A DNA stretch of 64,000 bases from contig JAKCOZ010000001.1 of NCBI GenBank assembly GCA_022605955.1, positions 16,732,146 through 16,796,145 of the forward strand. The letters run 5' to 3'. Positions 23,421-33,547 of the stretch are shown in pieces; positions within the stretch are counted from its first letter, which is position 1, and each line of letters starts with the position of its first letter. Below the pieces are notes generated by a model. It saw nothing but the letters and a program-made list of their open reading frames with translations. It searched no databases and was not told the origin of the DNA. The stretch comes from Rallus limicola. Taxonomy: Eukaryota > Chordata > Aves > Gruiformes > Rallidae. The position numbers and the translations under genes were made by a program.

Positions 23421-24175
23421 CAGAGCCCATGCTCCCACCCTGCTCCCTGCAGTGACTCCCACCCATGTACCCAGATCCCCCTTGTGACCTGCAGCAGCTT
23501 ACATGCACTCTCACACCAAGCTGTTGCTCCTGTCCTCTTCCCCCCCAACAGCTTGCAAAGATCAGAGGTCATTCCCTTCAGCAGCTTCCTCCCACACTCA
23601 CATATACAGAGCCAGCCCTCTCACCCTGCTCCCTACAGTGATTCATGGCAGGGGTTACAGAGAAGCAATGCTCCCACCCCTTTTCCTAAGGCCTTCTCCC
23701 ATGCACATGCTTGCACAACCATGGTTCTCTCCTGTGATCCATGCACACCCACGTGCAGCCCACGCTCCCACCCCATTCCCTACGGCGCCTCACACACAGC
23801 CAACACTCCCACCCCTTTCTCCACAGCGACTGCTTCATGCAAACACACATGCACACACACAGAGCCAGCACTTCGCCTGTTTTCCATGGCAGTTCTTCCC
23901 CCCCAGGAGTCAGCACTCCTTCTCTGCTTCTCAGGGTGATGAAATCTCATACACACCCAGCCCCTACATCCACCCCATCACCTACAGCAACTCCTCCACA
24001 TAGAGTCCCCCTTCAACTCGCACCCCCAGAGCCAACACTGCCACCCCGTTCTCTCCAGTGACTCACACCCGTGCACGTGCCCAGGCAGAGCCAGTCTTGC
24101 TGTTGCATTCCCGATGGCAAGTCCCTACAGAGAGCAGAGCCCACACTCCCTCCCCATTAATGCTACAGGAATTAT
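23421..24175. repeat. Decayed minisatellite with CAGAGCC-headed units
   Basis: A phrase of the form CAGAGCC(M)ACRCTCCCACCC followed by a TTCCCTACAG-GAC-like tail recurs at irregular spacing. CAGAGCC occurs at 23421, 23607, 23860, 24027, 24085 and 24135, with shortened CAGCC heads at 23756 and 23797. Units are 40 to 250 bp apart and many have lost parts or gained CA-rich filler. This looks like an old tandem array that has decayed. Open frames of up to 184 codons across it are rich in Pro, His and Ser and reflect the repeat, not a gene. Confidence 0.65.
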
Positions 24176-24419
24176 TTCTAAGCCTTTCCACTGCCTCATG
24201 TCTGGGCTCATGGGATGACACCAAGGGGAGTGATGTTTCCCAGGCCCCCCTCTTCCCTGGAGGGAGGGCCATGAAGCGGCGTTATTGCTGCTGCTGAAGT
24301 TTTTTATGGAACCTGTAATCTCTTGACATCCTCTTCTACTTGGAGAAGGCTGTTCCCTGAGCATACCCCCATGAACACACTCCTTGTGGGCTGCCACCAC
24401 GGGCGGTCGGGGTGGAGCT

Positions 24420-24745
24420 GTCTTGATGCAAATCCCCCTTAATCTTCAATAATCATATTAATATCAAAGGTAACCATTTCACTTTGGAAAACAAAGGTGG
24501 CTCTCTGGCCTGCCAGGGAACCACTGGCGTATGAAAGACCTTTCTGCCAGTATTTATCACTCTAAAATAAGATTTATGCTTCTAAAGCTCTCTCTTTTCT
24601 TTAATGCTTCTGAGCTGCTTCATTTTTCTCCCCTGAGCTTTCCTATTCTCTCTTTCTTGCTGCCTAACAAATTAGGCATCTAATCGCTGCTGGGGAGGCA
24701 CGATGGGAGAGCAGCGGGTTTATATACAGCATCATGTTGGGTTTT
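24420..24745. promoter_or_regulatory. AT-rich block dense in POU, TCF and SOX words, candidate enhancer
   Basis: ATGCAAAT (POU octamer) lies at 24426-24433, ATCAAAGG (TCF/LEF-like) at 24463-24470, and AACAAAGG (SOX/TCF-like) at 24490-24497. They sit within 75 bp in otherwise nonrepetitive AT-rich DNA. A perfect inverted repeat, TGCCTAA-CAAA-TTAGGCA, follows at 24661-24678. The word density and lack of simple repeats suggest a regulatory element, but no conservation data are available. Confidence 0.35.
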
Positions 24746-27700
24746 TTCATGGTTAGTCTTTAAGCTGTTTGGCCCAGCAAAGGTTTGGGGTCAATGGCTG
24801 TGCATTTGCTCACGCCTGGGTGCACAGGTATGGCAGATGGTAACTTCAGGTTGCCACCTGAGCTCTTCCCATGCCCCAAACTGGCCAAAGGGCAAAACTT
24901 CAGAGCAACATGTCCTCAGGGCAATCCTGTAACCTGTACCTCAGCCCACTGCCCTTTCTCTGTGCAGGGCCCCATGCTGCTGGCTGGACTTTGAGCAATG
25001 TGAGCTTCCTCAAAGCAGTGTCCTTTGAGAGGTAGCAGAGATGCTGTGTGGATTTTGTGGGCTTTTCTCACCTCAGTGTCCTCCTGGGATCCTAGTGCTT
25101 TGGGCTTCCTCATTCAGGGACAGCTGGAGTTTGGGAGCTGTGAGCTTCCTCCTCACACATGGCAGGGTCAGCCCCGCTTTCAGAGAGATGATTTTTCTCC
25201 TAGCAGGCACAGGTGAAATGAACCTGCCCAGAGCTGAGCCAGGAGGTTTCTCTTCTCACAGTACTCTGTCAAAACTCTCAGAGCCTCTAATGTTGAGTGG
25301 CCACACTTCAGCAGGGCCTGTTGATACCAGTTCAGTCCCTATAAGGGATGAAGGCTCTGTCTGGTCAGCAACATGTAAACATCTTTTGTTGCATGAGTTT
25401 CTAGGGTGGGTCTACAGTTTTGGTTGTGTGTGTGTGTGTGAGGGTGTGGGGGTGCGTTGTTTGGGGTTTTTGTTTGGTTGGTGGAGTTTTTTTAGTTTTT
25501 TTTTCTCGTGGATTTTTAAAATGTTTCTGCCTAAACCAGCTCCTCGGTCCTGTAGAATTTTGAAGTTACAAATGTAACATTGGGGTGGATCTCAGAGATC
25601 TATAAAATTTATGTATTTCATAGAAATAGGGGGATAAGTTAGAGACAGAGAAAGCAAGGAAGAAACTTTCACAGAGCCCCATTAAAGGAAAGAGTGTTGT
25701 GTGAACTCAACGCATGGTGGACATCAGAGAAGCTGCAGTAGAAGACAGTCTCTTTCACGCACACATGCATACAATGGTCTTCCATGTCACAAAGTCATCA
25801 GGCTTTTTGCTCCCTCCTCTCTTGGTCCTAAACTTCTCATGACTTTTGGAGCATCCCTGGGCACAGCCACAGGTTCTTTGTTACATGACTTGGTGGTAAC
25901 TCCTGCTTAGATGGGAGCACCATCAGTGAGGCTGAGAAGGAAGGGCTTCCTGTTGTGTAAGTGCCACACTGTTGCTGCAGCCTTCTCCCATGGCACTATC
26001 CTTTCACTATAGCTGGGGGCAAAAGCAAGGACCATCCCTGGGTGCTGATTTGAAGCAGCTGCAAGGGTGCCAACAGACCAGTGTGTATTACAGAAACTAT
26101 TCAGCTGGTGTGCAGAGTCCCTTCAAGTAAGGCACCCACACACAGTACTGTGTGCCCCTGAGAAAGGCAGCTCCCCTTTTTGGAAAGTGGTTAGAGAAAT
26201 CTTGGAAGGATGCTGAAGCCAAGAGGGGGGAGGCAAAGCCCCTTGGAGATGGTGTTTGTGCCCTGAGGCCTGCCTGCAGCAGGCAGCGCACTGAGCCAGG
26301 GGAAGAGGGCTGATGCCCAACTGCAGCACAAAGCATAAGAAAGCAGCAAGAGCTTTGGCCTGGTTTCGGGGTGTCCCCAGAGGAGCCAAGAGTGCTTGGC
26401 AGGTTTTTAATGCATGCATTTCAAATGGGAGGCTCTTAGCACCGTTTAAGCAATGGTAGAATTAAGTGCTGGCTTTTCCAGTGCACCAGGCCCCAGGAGG
26501 ACAAGGTTGACAAAGTCAGGATTTCAGGCCCAAGATGCTGTGGTACAAGGCTTTTTTGGTTGCCTTTCCACACCATTCCCCCTAGAACTTGTGTCTTCCT
26601 TCAGTTGTGGTCCTTCCACTGCCTCAGCCCCTAGCTTGGCTCTATCCCTCATTTCATACCTGTCCACTCTTTCAGCAGCTGTTTTTTAACCTGCCCTCAT
26701 ACCCAGCCATCTAACTACTGACCACACACCCGGGTCACCCTCTGTGCCACCTTGATCCCTGAGTCAAAGAGTTGTCTGTGACTATCAGGACCTCCAGCTT
26801 CTGACTCAGATTTGGGGCTCTCCTCCCTCCATTTTACCCTCCCTGCTCTCTCTTCTGAACAGGGAAACCAACTTTGTGGCCTTTTGCTTTCTCCAAATGC
26901 TCTGGTGCATGGAAATGCCAATAACAGTGAGACACCCATTAGTAGGGAACAAACCAGAGGGAAATCCTTGGGAGCTTGGAGCTGATGGATTGACTTTGTG
27001 CCAGACAAGGAGGGTGCAGCCATTCATGGGCACAGTGCCACCACTGTTCCTTGATGTTCTTGCATACCTGAGGATGGCCAAGAACCAAGGGCATGTTGTA
27101 AGAGCCATCTTGGATTACACCAAGGAGTGTTGAACCTTACAGCTGGGTGGGCCCAGCACATGGGAGTGGTGACCTTGCACCTGACCTATAAAACAGATTC
27201 CATGTCCCAACTTTTCCCCTCACCTGTAACCACAGCTTCCCTCCAAACCAGGTTCACCAAAACTCATGCAGCCCCCCTCCTCAGTTCTCCTCTTGTCTGG
27301 AGATGCTTGTCTCTGCTCTTCCTGCCTACCCTCCATCTCTGTGTCTTCTTGCTCTGTCATGTGAGAAGCAAGGGAGGGAAGCAGCCAACTCTACTGTCAG
27401 CACCTTTTGGGGCAGCAGAAAGGACAAAGTATTGCTTCTTTGTGTTGTTGGACTCCAGTGCTGTCTGATTTATGTTTATGTGGCTCTGGACATTTGAGGG
27501 AGGGCATGGTGCTGACCCCCTTCCCTAACCTCTCCCTGCATGTGAGTACCAGTGTCAGGAACCAGCTACTCCCCGAAAGGCAGGTCAGGGTTGCAGTGGA
27601 GATGGAGACTAGCACTCCTACCATGTTGCTGCACTGTGGACTGATGGCACTGGGCTGAACTGAAATGAGGTCTTGCGCCATGGGCAGGGGTGGAGAGGTC

Positions 27701-28869
27701 CTGCATTGCGCTGGGCAGGGCTAATTAAGACTTCCCTTGGGGCCCTTAAAACCAGTAGAGTAGTGGGAATCAGGAGAAGGGGAAGACTGACAGGTTTTGT
27801 GTGTTTTTTCTACACACTCATCTTGGGGACCCAAGGGAACCAATAAGCCTGGCTTGAAGAATGGTATGTCCCTTCCTTTGGCCTGTGGGTGAGAGAAGGT
27901 TGCACAGCCATGGTGGGAGGTGAACACAAAGCAGGTCTTCCCTGAATGGTCCCCTTCTTTTTGACACACAGCAGGGATAAAAAACACCTTCATTTCCATC
28001 CTCCCCCTAATGCTTTCCTTTCCAGACTGCTAGGCAATCTCTTCTTCCAAGCCTTCTCTTTGCTGCCAGAGCACAGCTCCTTCAGTGGGATGGGGGTGGC
28101 CCCCAGCAATTGGTGGCACTGCTGCAGAGGAATGAGAATGTGATTCTGGCCTCAGTTTCTCTCTGTGCACCACGAATGAGTTACAGCTGACAATGATGAC
28201 TTCAGCACAGCATTTGGAGCAGCTTGCATCACTAAAACGGGTCAAATCAAGGGGGCTGGGATGTTCTGTGGAACTGGATATTGTGCAGGGTGTTTGATGA
28301 GAGGAGAAAGACATAATGAGAAGATGCTGGTTAGAATGATGCTGGCTAGAGAAATGTGGGCTAAGTTTTTCACTGCTTGCTTAGGGGCAGCCCCAGCTTC
28401 TCACAGGGTGGACATCCTTTGGGCACCAGTGTGTGAAAAGTATAATAATTATCTGCCACTTTTGCTCAGTGGAAGACACTGGGAAAATTGAAGAAGCGTT
28501 AGAGAAGAAGGTATATGGACAAAGATGGTGAGGGGGATTGGCTGTATCTCTGCATGGAGCCAGCTCTTCCAGAGGTGGGACAAAGCAAGGGACTGGAGAG
28601 CCAGATGTGCCTCCTATCTGATGCATCTGGGTAGGCAGTGTCAGGAAATTATTTCTCACTGGATTATAAAGCTGAGAAACAAAGCAGCAGACTGTAAAAA
28701 CCTCTGCCTTCTGCTTCAGTGCTGGCTGATGCAAAGATGAGGCAGCAGCTGGAGGCCATCATATGACAACCATAAATGACATGAGTTTGGTGGCCTCAGA
28801 TGATGAGCTGTGGGGAACAGAGGCTTCGTCTGTCTTTTCCATTGGTCTAGCTCTTCTCCCCCTCCCCTT
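24746..28869. other. Noncoding DNA upstream of ELFN2
   Basis: No gene is supported. A short TG-rich stretch (25424-25452) and T-rich DNA near 25485-25515 are low complexity. Overlapping short frames on both strands are not convincing. Confidence 0.55.
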
Positions 28870-29235
28870 CTCTATCTTGGCTCTACTTTTTGGATTATTG
28901 AATATTTAAGTGTTTCTCTGTGACACTATCTCTGATCCCTTAATCCAGCTGGCCTGGTAATTCCACAGACCCAAATCAGCTCAGATTTCTCCGCAGACGT
29001 AAGCCTTGTTCCTCAAGGGTTCACTCCTCCTCCATTTATCTTCCTTCATTTTATTTCTGCCCTTTGTGTCTCTGCTAGAAATTGGTTCAGCTTTTGCAGC
29101 AAAAGCTTCGGCAGTATCTTTAGTGAGCAGCCTCCCCAAATAATAAAAGGGCCAAGAGGAGATTCTTATTTTTCAGTAAGAAAGAATAATTTTATCTGTT
29201 TTCTTTATTGTTTTATTTCTCCTTAAAATTTATAA
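28870..29235. promoter_or_regulatory. AT-rich nonrepetitive block, candidate conserved element
   Basis: The sequence contains GGATTATTGAATATTTAAG, CTTAATCC and CCAAATAATAAAAGG, and ends in a strongly AT-rich stretch (29160-29235). It lies about 2 kb upstream of the ELFN2 coding exon. The texture resembles intronic enhancers. No specific factor can be assigned with confidence. Confidence 0.25.
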
Positions 29236-30531
29236 AAGAAAAAAAGGCCAGTGCCCACATGTTTTTCTCTGCTGTATGAAGTGATATCCTCTGCGCTGCC
29301 TGAGGACAGCCCTGCCGGGATCCTGTCTCAGCACAGTGGGAGAAGGGTTGAAGCTGCTGTGGGAAGGAAGGGTGCTCCAGGCTGCCCTTCCCAGTCAGGA
29401 CCCGGAGCTTACCCAGAGCCCAGAAAGACACTGAAGCAAATGTCACTTTGTTTCTGATTCCTGCAAGGTGTCCCTTCCCACAAAGGGAGAGTGTTCATAG
29501 CCCTCAGGGAAAGGCGGCAAAGTAGGAAGGTGGAAGCTGTGCACCTCTCTTTGGTGGGGGGTAGGTGGGTGATGTGCTCTGGCTCAGGACTGCTGGGGTT
29601 GTTGGGTGAGACACTAGAGGCTGGTATTTGACACACTGCCTACACCCTGCCCTTCTTCCCCCCTGCAGCATGCTCAAGCCGGGCTGGCTCACCTCAACAG
29701 CCTTGTCCCTGCATCGAGAGGCAGGAAAAAAATTTAGAGCACAAGTGGTTACATGTGGCTTGAATTATTTATCCCTCTTGCATCAAGGAAGGAAAGAAAC
29801 AAACAAAGAAGTGTGTTTTGTTTTTTCGGGTTTCTTCAGAGGGAGGCTTGCTTGCATTTCCCCATTTCATGCATTGTGTACATCATATTCAGGCAGCTGA
29901 GGCTGTGCTTGGGGCTTGCCTTTATGTGAGTAGTTCTTGAGCTGCCTGCAATAACAGCCTTATGTTTCCAACTCTCCCTCCCCTTCCCCTTCTACCCCTA
30001 ATGCTGCTGCCTTCCCCCAGGTCCCTGGCTGATCACGTTACTTAAGGGATTCCAGGTACCCTTCCGCATAGCCCTGATATGAGATTACACATGAGGGTTC
30101 CCTTCTCAAAGGCTTATCAGCATGGCAGGCAGTACTGCTCCTCTCTTGCTTGTACTCCCCATGATGCTGTTTCTTCCCCATCTCCCTCGTCTCATGAAAC
30201 CCTTGCTGTCTATACTCTTATTTCAAAGACCCCTCCAACTGATGCTTCTTGTCTCCTGTGTGCTTTCTTTTCCAGATTCGTTGACAGATGGATCTCACTT
30301 GTGCACACTTGCACTTTCCCTCTCTGTATTTTTGTTTTCGACATGTTTGATCTGAAGCTCTGAAGCTTCTCAGAGGGAACCTGGGAGAGAAGGAAGAGAA
30401 GGAGGAGGAACCGAGGGAGCGTGAGCGACAGAGGAGGCAGCCCTGCCTTGTTCTTCCAAATCACGCCGTGGAGGGGCGGGAGAAGACTAGAGGGGGGAGG
30501 ACTTGGGTTTGTTTTGGGGTGGGTTCAGTGT

Positions 30532-30553
30532 GGGTGGGGGGTGGGTGGGAGGG
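30532..30553 (+). promoter_or_regulatory. Strong G-quadruplex motif upstream of ELFN2
   Basis: Five G-runs of three or more (GGG, GGGGGG, GGG, GGG, GGG) are separated by single-base loops, which predicts a very stable G-quadruplex on the coding strand. It lies 380 bp before the ELFN2 start, in a G-rich stretch (about 30470-30560). If transcribed as exon it would be a 5' UTR RNA quadruplex; if intronic it lies shortly before the terminal exon. Confidence 0.7.
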
Positions 30554-30725
30554 AGAAAAGCGGAAAAGGTGGGCAAGTCGCTCATGAGCATCAAAGAAGA
30601 TTCGTTATCCTCGGTCTGAATTTTTGTTTAGAAAAGAAGCACAAGGTACTTCCCGTCCAGACCAACCATCCACAGTCATACCTTTTGTTGTGTTGGAAGC
30701 AGACTGCACATATTCCCCCTGCTCC

Positions 30726-30812
30726 ATGCTCCTGGCTTCACCCAGAGGGCAGAAAGAAATAATGGTGAAGGCACCCAGTAGAACTGAGGTGCTCATGCCC
30801 TTCCATTGCTAA
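30726..30812 (+). promoter_or_regulatory. Candidate 28-codon upstream ORF of ELFN2
   Basis: Between a possible 3' splice site (TTTTTGTTTAG, ending about 30631) and the main start, three ATGs occur before 30900 (30726, 30762, 30795). All three are in the same frame and end at the same TAA, 118 bp before 30931. This is the arrangement of a translation-damping uORF. It matters only if the terminal exon begins upstream of 30726, which the sequence alone cannot settle. Confidence 0.35.
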
Positions 30813-30930
30813 ACACCAGTTACTGCCCCTTTCTCTTCCCTCTGCCCCTGAGTTTCCTTTCCTGACGTCCTGAGGTTTGGGGTTATTTTGGGGGTTTTTT
30901 TCCATCCTGATGAGGGCACCACTACAGACC

Positions 30931-33336
30931 ATGATGTGCCTGGGATTGTGGGCAGCTGCTTTGCTCTGCTTGTTTTCCCCTGGCACTGTGCGAGGTGACT
31001 GCTGGTTGATTGAGGGGGACAAGGGTTACGTGTGGCTGGCCATCTGCAGCCAGAACCAGCCCCCATATGAGACCATTCCCCAGCATATCAACAGCACGGT
31101 GCATGACTTGCGTCTGAACGAAAATAAGCTCAAAGTGGTGCTGTACTCCTCCCTCAACCGCTTCGGCAACCTGACCGATTTGAACCTGACCAAGAACGAG
31201 ATCTCCTACATCGAGGATGGGGCTTTCATGGGCCAGTCAAACCTCCAGGTCTTACAGCTGGGCTACAACAAACTCACCAACCTGACAGAGGGCATGTTGC
31301 GGGGCATGGCCCGTCTCCAGTTCCTCTTCGTGCAGCACAACCTAATTGAGCTGGTCACCCCTACTGCCTTCTCTGAGTGCCCCAGCTTGATTAGCATTGA
31401 CCTGTCATCTAACCGGCTCAGTCGCCTGGAGGGCAACACTTTCACCAGCTTGAGCAATCTGATGGTGTGCGAGCTGGCTGGCAACCCCTTCAACTGCGAT
31501 TGTAGCCTCTACAGCTTTCTTAACTGGCTGGCACTCTTCAACAATGTCACCAAGAACTATGACAGGCTCCAGTGTGAGACTCCGCGGGAGTTCGCTGGGT
31601 ACCCGCTCCTGGTACCTCGGCCTCACCACAACCGAAATGCCATCACCATCTTCCAGTCCATGTGCAGAGGTGGCACCATCCCCTCCCTCTCCAGGGTCAA
31701 CCCCACCCCTTATACTCCTGACTCCCAGCGAGACCTGGATGAAGGCTCAGCCATCAGCCCTGGGGACTTCCTCTCCGTCAAGCCTCCAGCTTCCTCCACC
31801 ACTGACTCCTCGTTCAGTCCCAGCATCAAGCTTCATGATGTCACCATCACCTCAGCCATCCTGATGGTAACCATCCCCATGCCCTACAGTAAAATGTATG
31901 TGCTGGTCCAATACAACAACAGCTACGTTTCTGACATAGCAACACTGAAGAGCAAGAAGGAATATGTCACTGTCAACAAGTTGAAGGCCCACACTGATTA
32001 TACTTTTTGTGTGGCCTCCATCCGTAACAACAGGCGCTACAACCACACTTGCCTGACCTTTGCAACCCGTAGCAAAGGCAGAGAGGACCCTATTTCCAGT
32101 ACTTCAACCACCACGCACTATATCATGACCACCCTGGGTTGCCTCTTTGGGATGGTCATTGTCCTGGGGGTGGTGTACTACTGTCTGCGGAAGCGGAGGA
32201 TGCAAGAGGAGAAACAGAAGTCCCTCAATGTCAAAAAGACCATTCTAGAAATGCGTTATGGATCAGATATTGATACCAGTAGCATGGTCCATCCTTCCCA
32301 GAAACTGGGTGAGCCACCAGTCATTCCTGTCTCACGGATGTCCTCCATCCCTTCCATGATTGGGGAGAAGTTGCCCCCATCAAAGTCAATGGAGGCTGGA
32401 ATGGAGACTCCTAAAGTCACCACTAAAGGCAACTACATTGAGGTGCGGACTGGTGGTGGGGATGGGCTGGAGCGAACCCAGAGGGATGAGGACCTGAGGG
32501 AGCTTGACAATGGTCAAGGCTCAGCTGCTGAGATCTCTACTATAGCCAAGGAGGTAGACAAGGTTAACCAGATCATAAACAACTGCATTGATGCCCTCAA
32601 GCTGGACACAGCCTCCTTCTTGGGTGGTGGGACTGGGGTTGACTCAGACATGGCCTTTGAGTGCCAGTCCATCCCAGCCAGTTCCTCCGGTGGGCTAGAG
32701 CGGCCCAGCTTTCTTTCCCCACCCTACAAAGAAAGCTCCCATCACCCTTTGCAGCGCCAGCTCAGCGCTGATGCTGCTGTGGCCAGAAAGACCTGCAGCG
32801 TCTCCTCTAGCGGCTCCATCAAGAGCGCCAAGGTCTTCAGCTTGGATGTGCCTGACCACCCACCACTCAGCAAGTCTGACTCCAAATACATTGAGAAGGG
32901 CAGCCCACTCAACAGCCCTTTGGATCGTCTTCCCTTGGTGTCCCCGGGCGCCATCCACCACTTGGAGGTCAAGCCTTCTTACCACTGCAGTGAGCACCGT
33001 CACTCCTTCCCGGCCCTGTACTATGAGGAAAGTGCTGATACCCTGAGCCAGCGGGTGTCGTTCCTCAAGCCACTCTCCCGGTCCAAGCGAGACTCCACGT
33101 ACTCCCAGCTCTCCCCCAGACACTACTTCTCGGGCTACTCCTCCAGCCCTGAGTACTCATCAGAGAGCACCCACAAGATCTGGGAGCGATTCCGGCCTTA
33201 CAAGAAGCACCACAGGGAGGAGGTTTACATGGCAGCTGGGCATGCCCTGCGGAAGAAAGTTCAGTTTGCCAAGGATGAGGATCTGCATGACATTCTGGAT
33301 TACTGGAAAGGAGTCTCTGCTCAGCAGAAGCTGTGA
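30931..33336 (+). CDS. ELFN2: ELFN2, extracellular leucine-rich repeat and fibronectin III domain protein 2
   Basis: ELFN2 (PPP1R29) is a postsynaptic type I membrane protein. The family binds group III metabotropic glutamate receptors across the synapse and inhibits protein phosphatase 1. The 801-residue product reads: signal peptide 1-22 (hydrophobic AAALLCLF); mature start DCW; five LRRs, about 56-175 (LRLNENKL, LNLTKNEI, LQLGYNKL, LFVQHNLI, IDLSSNRL); LRR C-cap, about 185-246, with Cys 189, 191, 215 and 245; fibronectin III, about 297-380; transmembrane helix, about 397-419, followed by RKRR; cytoplasmic tail 420-801. The tail has a conserved AEISTIAKEVDKVNQIINN segment (533-551) and the PP1-docking KVQF at 776-779. 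Sequons lie at 54, 80, 85, 117, 205, 329 and 371. ELFN2 rather than ELFN1 is chosen from the ectodomain wording and the QQKL end. ATG 30931 is chosen because its context is ACC-ATG, it puts the signal peptide first, and it matches the mammalian start as I remember it. ATG 30910 would add MRAPLQT in weak context. Mammalian forms are about 820 residues; the difference seems to be a Gly/Ser-rich tail insert missing here. There are no frameshifts, and the whole coding region is one exon, as in mammals. Confidence 0.97.
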   Translation: MMCLGLWAAALLCLFSPGTVRGDCWLIEGDKGYVWLAICSQNQPPYETIPQHINSTVHDLRLNENKLKVVLYSSLNRFGNLTDLNLTKNEISYIEDGAFMGQSNLQVLQLGYNKLTNLTEGMLRGMARLQFLFVQHNLIELVTPTAFSECPSLISIDLSSNRLSRLEGNTFTSLSNLMVCELAGNPFNCDCSLYSFLNWLALFNNVTKNYDRLQCETPREFAGYPLLVPRPHHNRNAITIFQSMCRGGTIPSLSRVNPTPYTPDSQRDLDEGSAISPGDFLSVKPPASSTTDSSFSPSIKLHDVTITSAILMVTIPMPYSKMYVLVQYNNSYVSDIATLKSKKEYVTVNKLKAHTDYTFCVASIRNNRRYNHTCLTFATRSKGREDPISSTSTTTHYIMTTLGCLFGMVIVLGVVYYCLRKRRMQEEKQKSLNVKKTILEMRYGSDIDTSSMVHPSQKLGEPPVIPVSRMSSIPSMIGEKLPPSKSMEAGMETPKVTTKGNYIEVRTGGGDGLERTQRDEDLRELDNGQGSAAEISTIAKEVDKVNQIINNCIDALKLDTASFLGGGTGVDSDMAFECQSIPASSSGGLERPSFLSPPYKESSHHPLQRQLSADAAVARKTCSVSSSGSIKSAKVFSLDVPDHPPLSKSDSKYIEKGSPLNSPLDRLPLVSPGAIHHLEVKPSYHCSEHRHSFPALYYEESADTLSQRVSFLKPLSRSKRDSTYSQLSPRHYFSGYSSSPEYSSESTHKIWERFRPYKKHHREEVYMAAGHALRKKVQFAKDEDLHDILDYWKGVSAQQKL

Positions 33337-33423
33337 CTCTCCCTCGCTCTTACCAAGGAAACAATACAAAACAAGATCCCCCCCACCCCAAACCTGAAAA
33401 AAAAATGCCACTTGACTGTGAAA

Positions 33424-33429
33424 AATAAA
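33424..33429 (+). terminator. Proximal polyadenylation hexamer
   Basis: AATAAA lies 88 bp after the ELFN2 stop codon, in an A/C-rich context. No clear GT-rich downstream element follows. Use would give a very short 3' UTR. Probably weak or unused. Confidence 0.3.
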
Positions 33430-33502
33430 CCAACAACAAAATACTCCCAACAAATACAAAACTGACAAAATTGTTTCTTAAAGTTTACAACAACAGCAAA
33501 CT

Positions 33503-33547
33503 CTCACACACACAGACACACAGACACACACAGACACAGACACACAC
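33503..33547. repeat. Interrupted (CA)n run in the ELFN2 3' UTR
   Basis: CA dinucleotides alternate with CAGA interruptions, giving an imperfect microsatellite within the likely 3' UTR. Confidence 0.9.

Noticed and set aside
23385..24061. Overlapping frames of 184, 166 and 106 codons rich in Pro, His and Ser
   Set aside because: Several frames of the same DNA are open at once because the DNA is a C-rich decayed minisatellite. This is not coding evidence.
28140..28175. Second possible MIR match (CTGGCCTCAGTTTCTCTCTGTGC)
   Set aside because: Only the common CCTCAGTTT phrase matches; the upstream MIR segment is missing, so chance is likely.
31263..33123. Several - strand open frames of 60-142 codons across the ELFN2 exon
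   Set aside because: They are complement shadows of the conserved ELFN2 coding frame.
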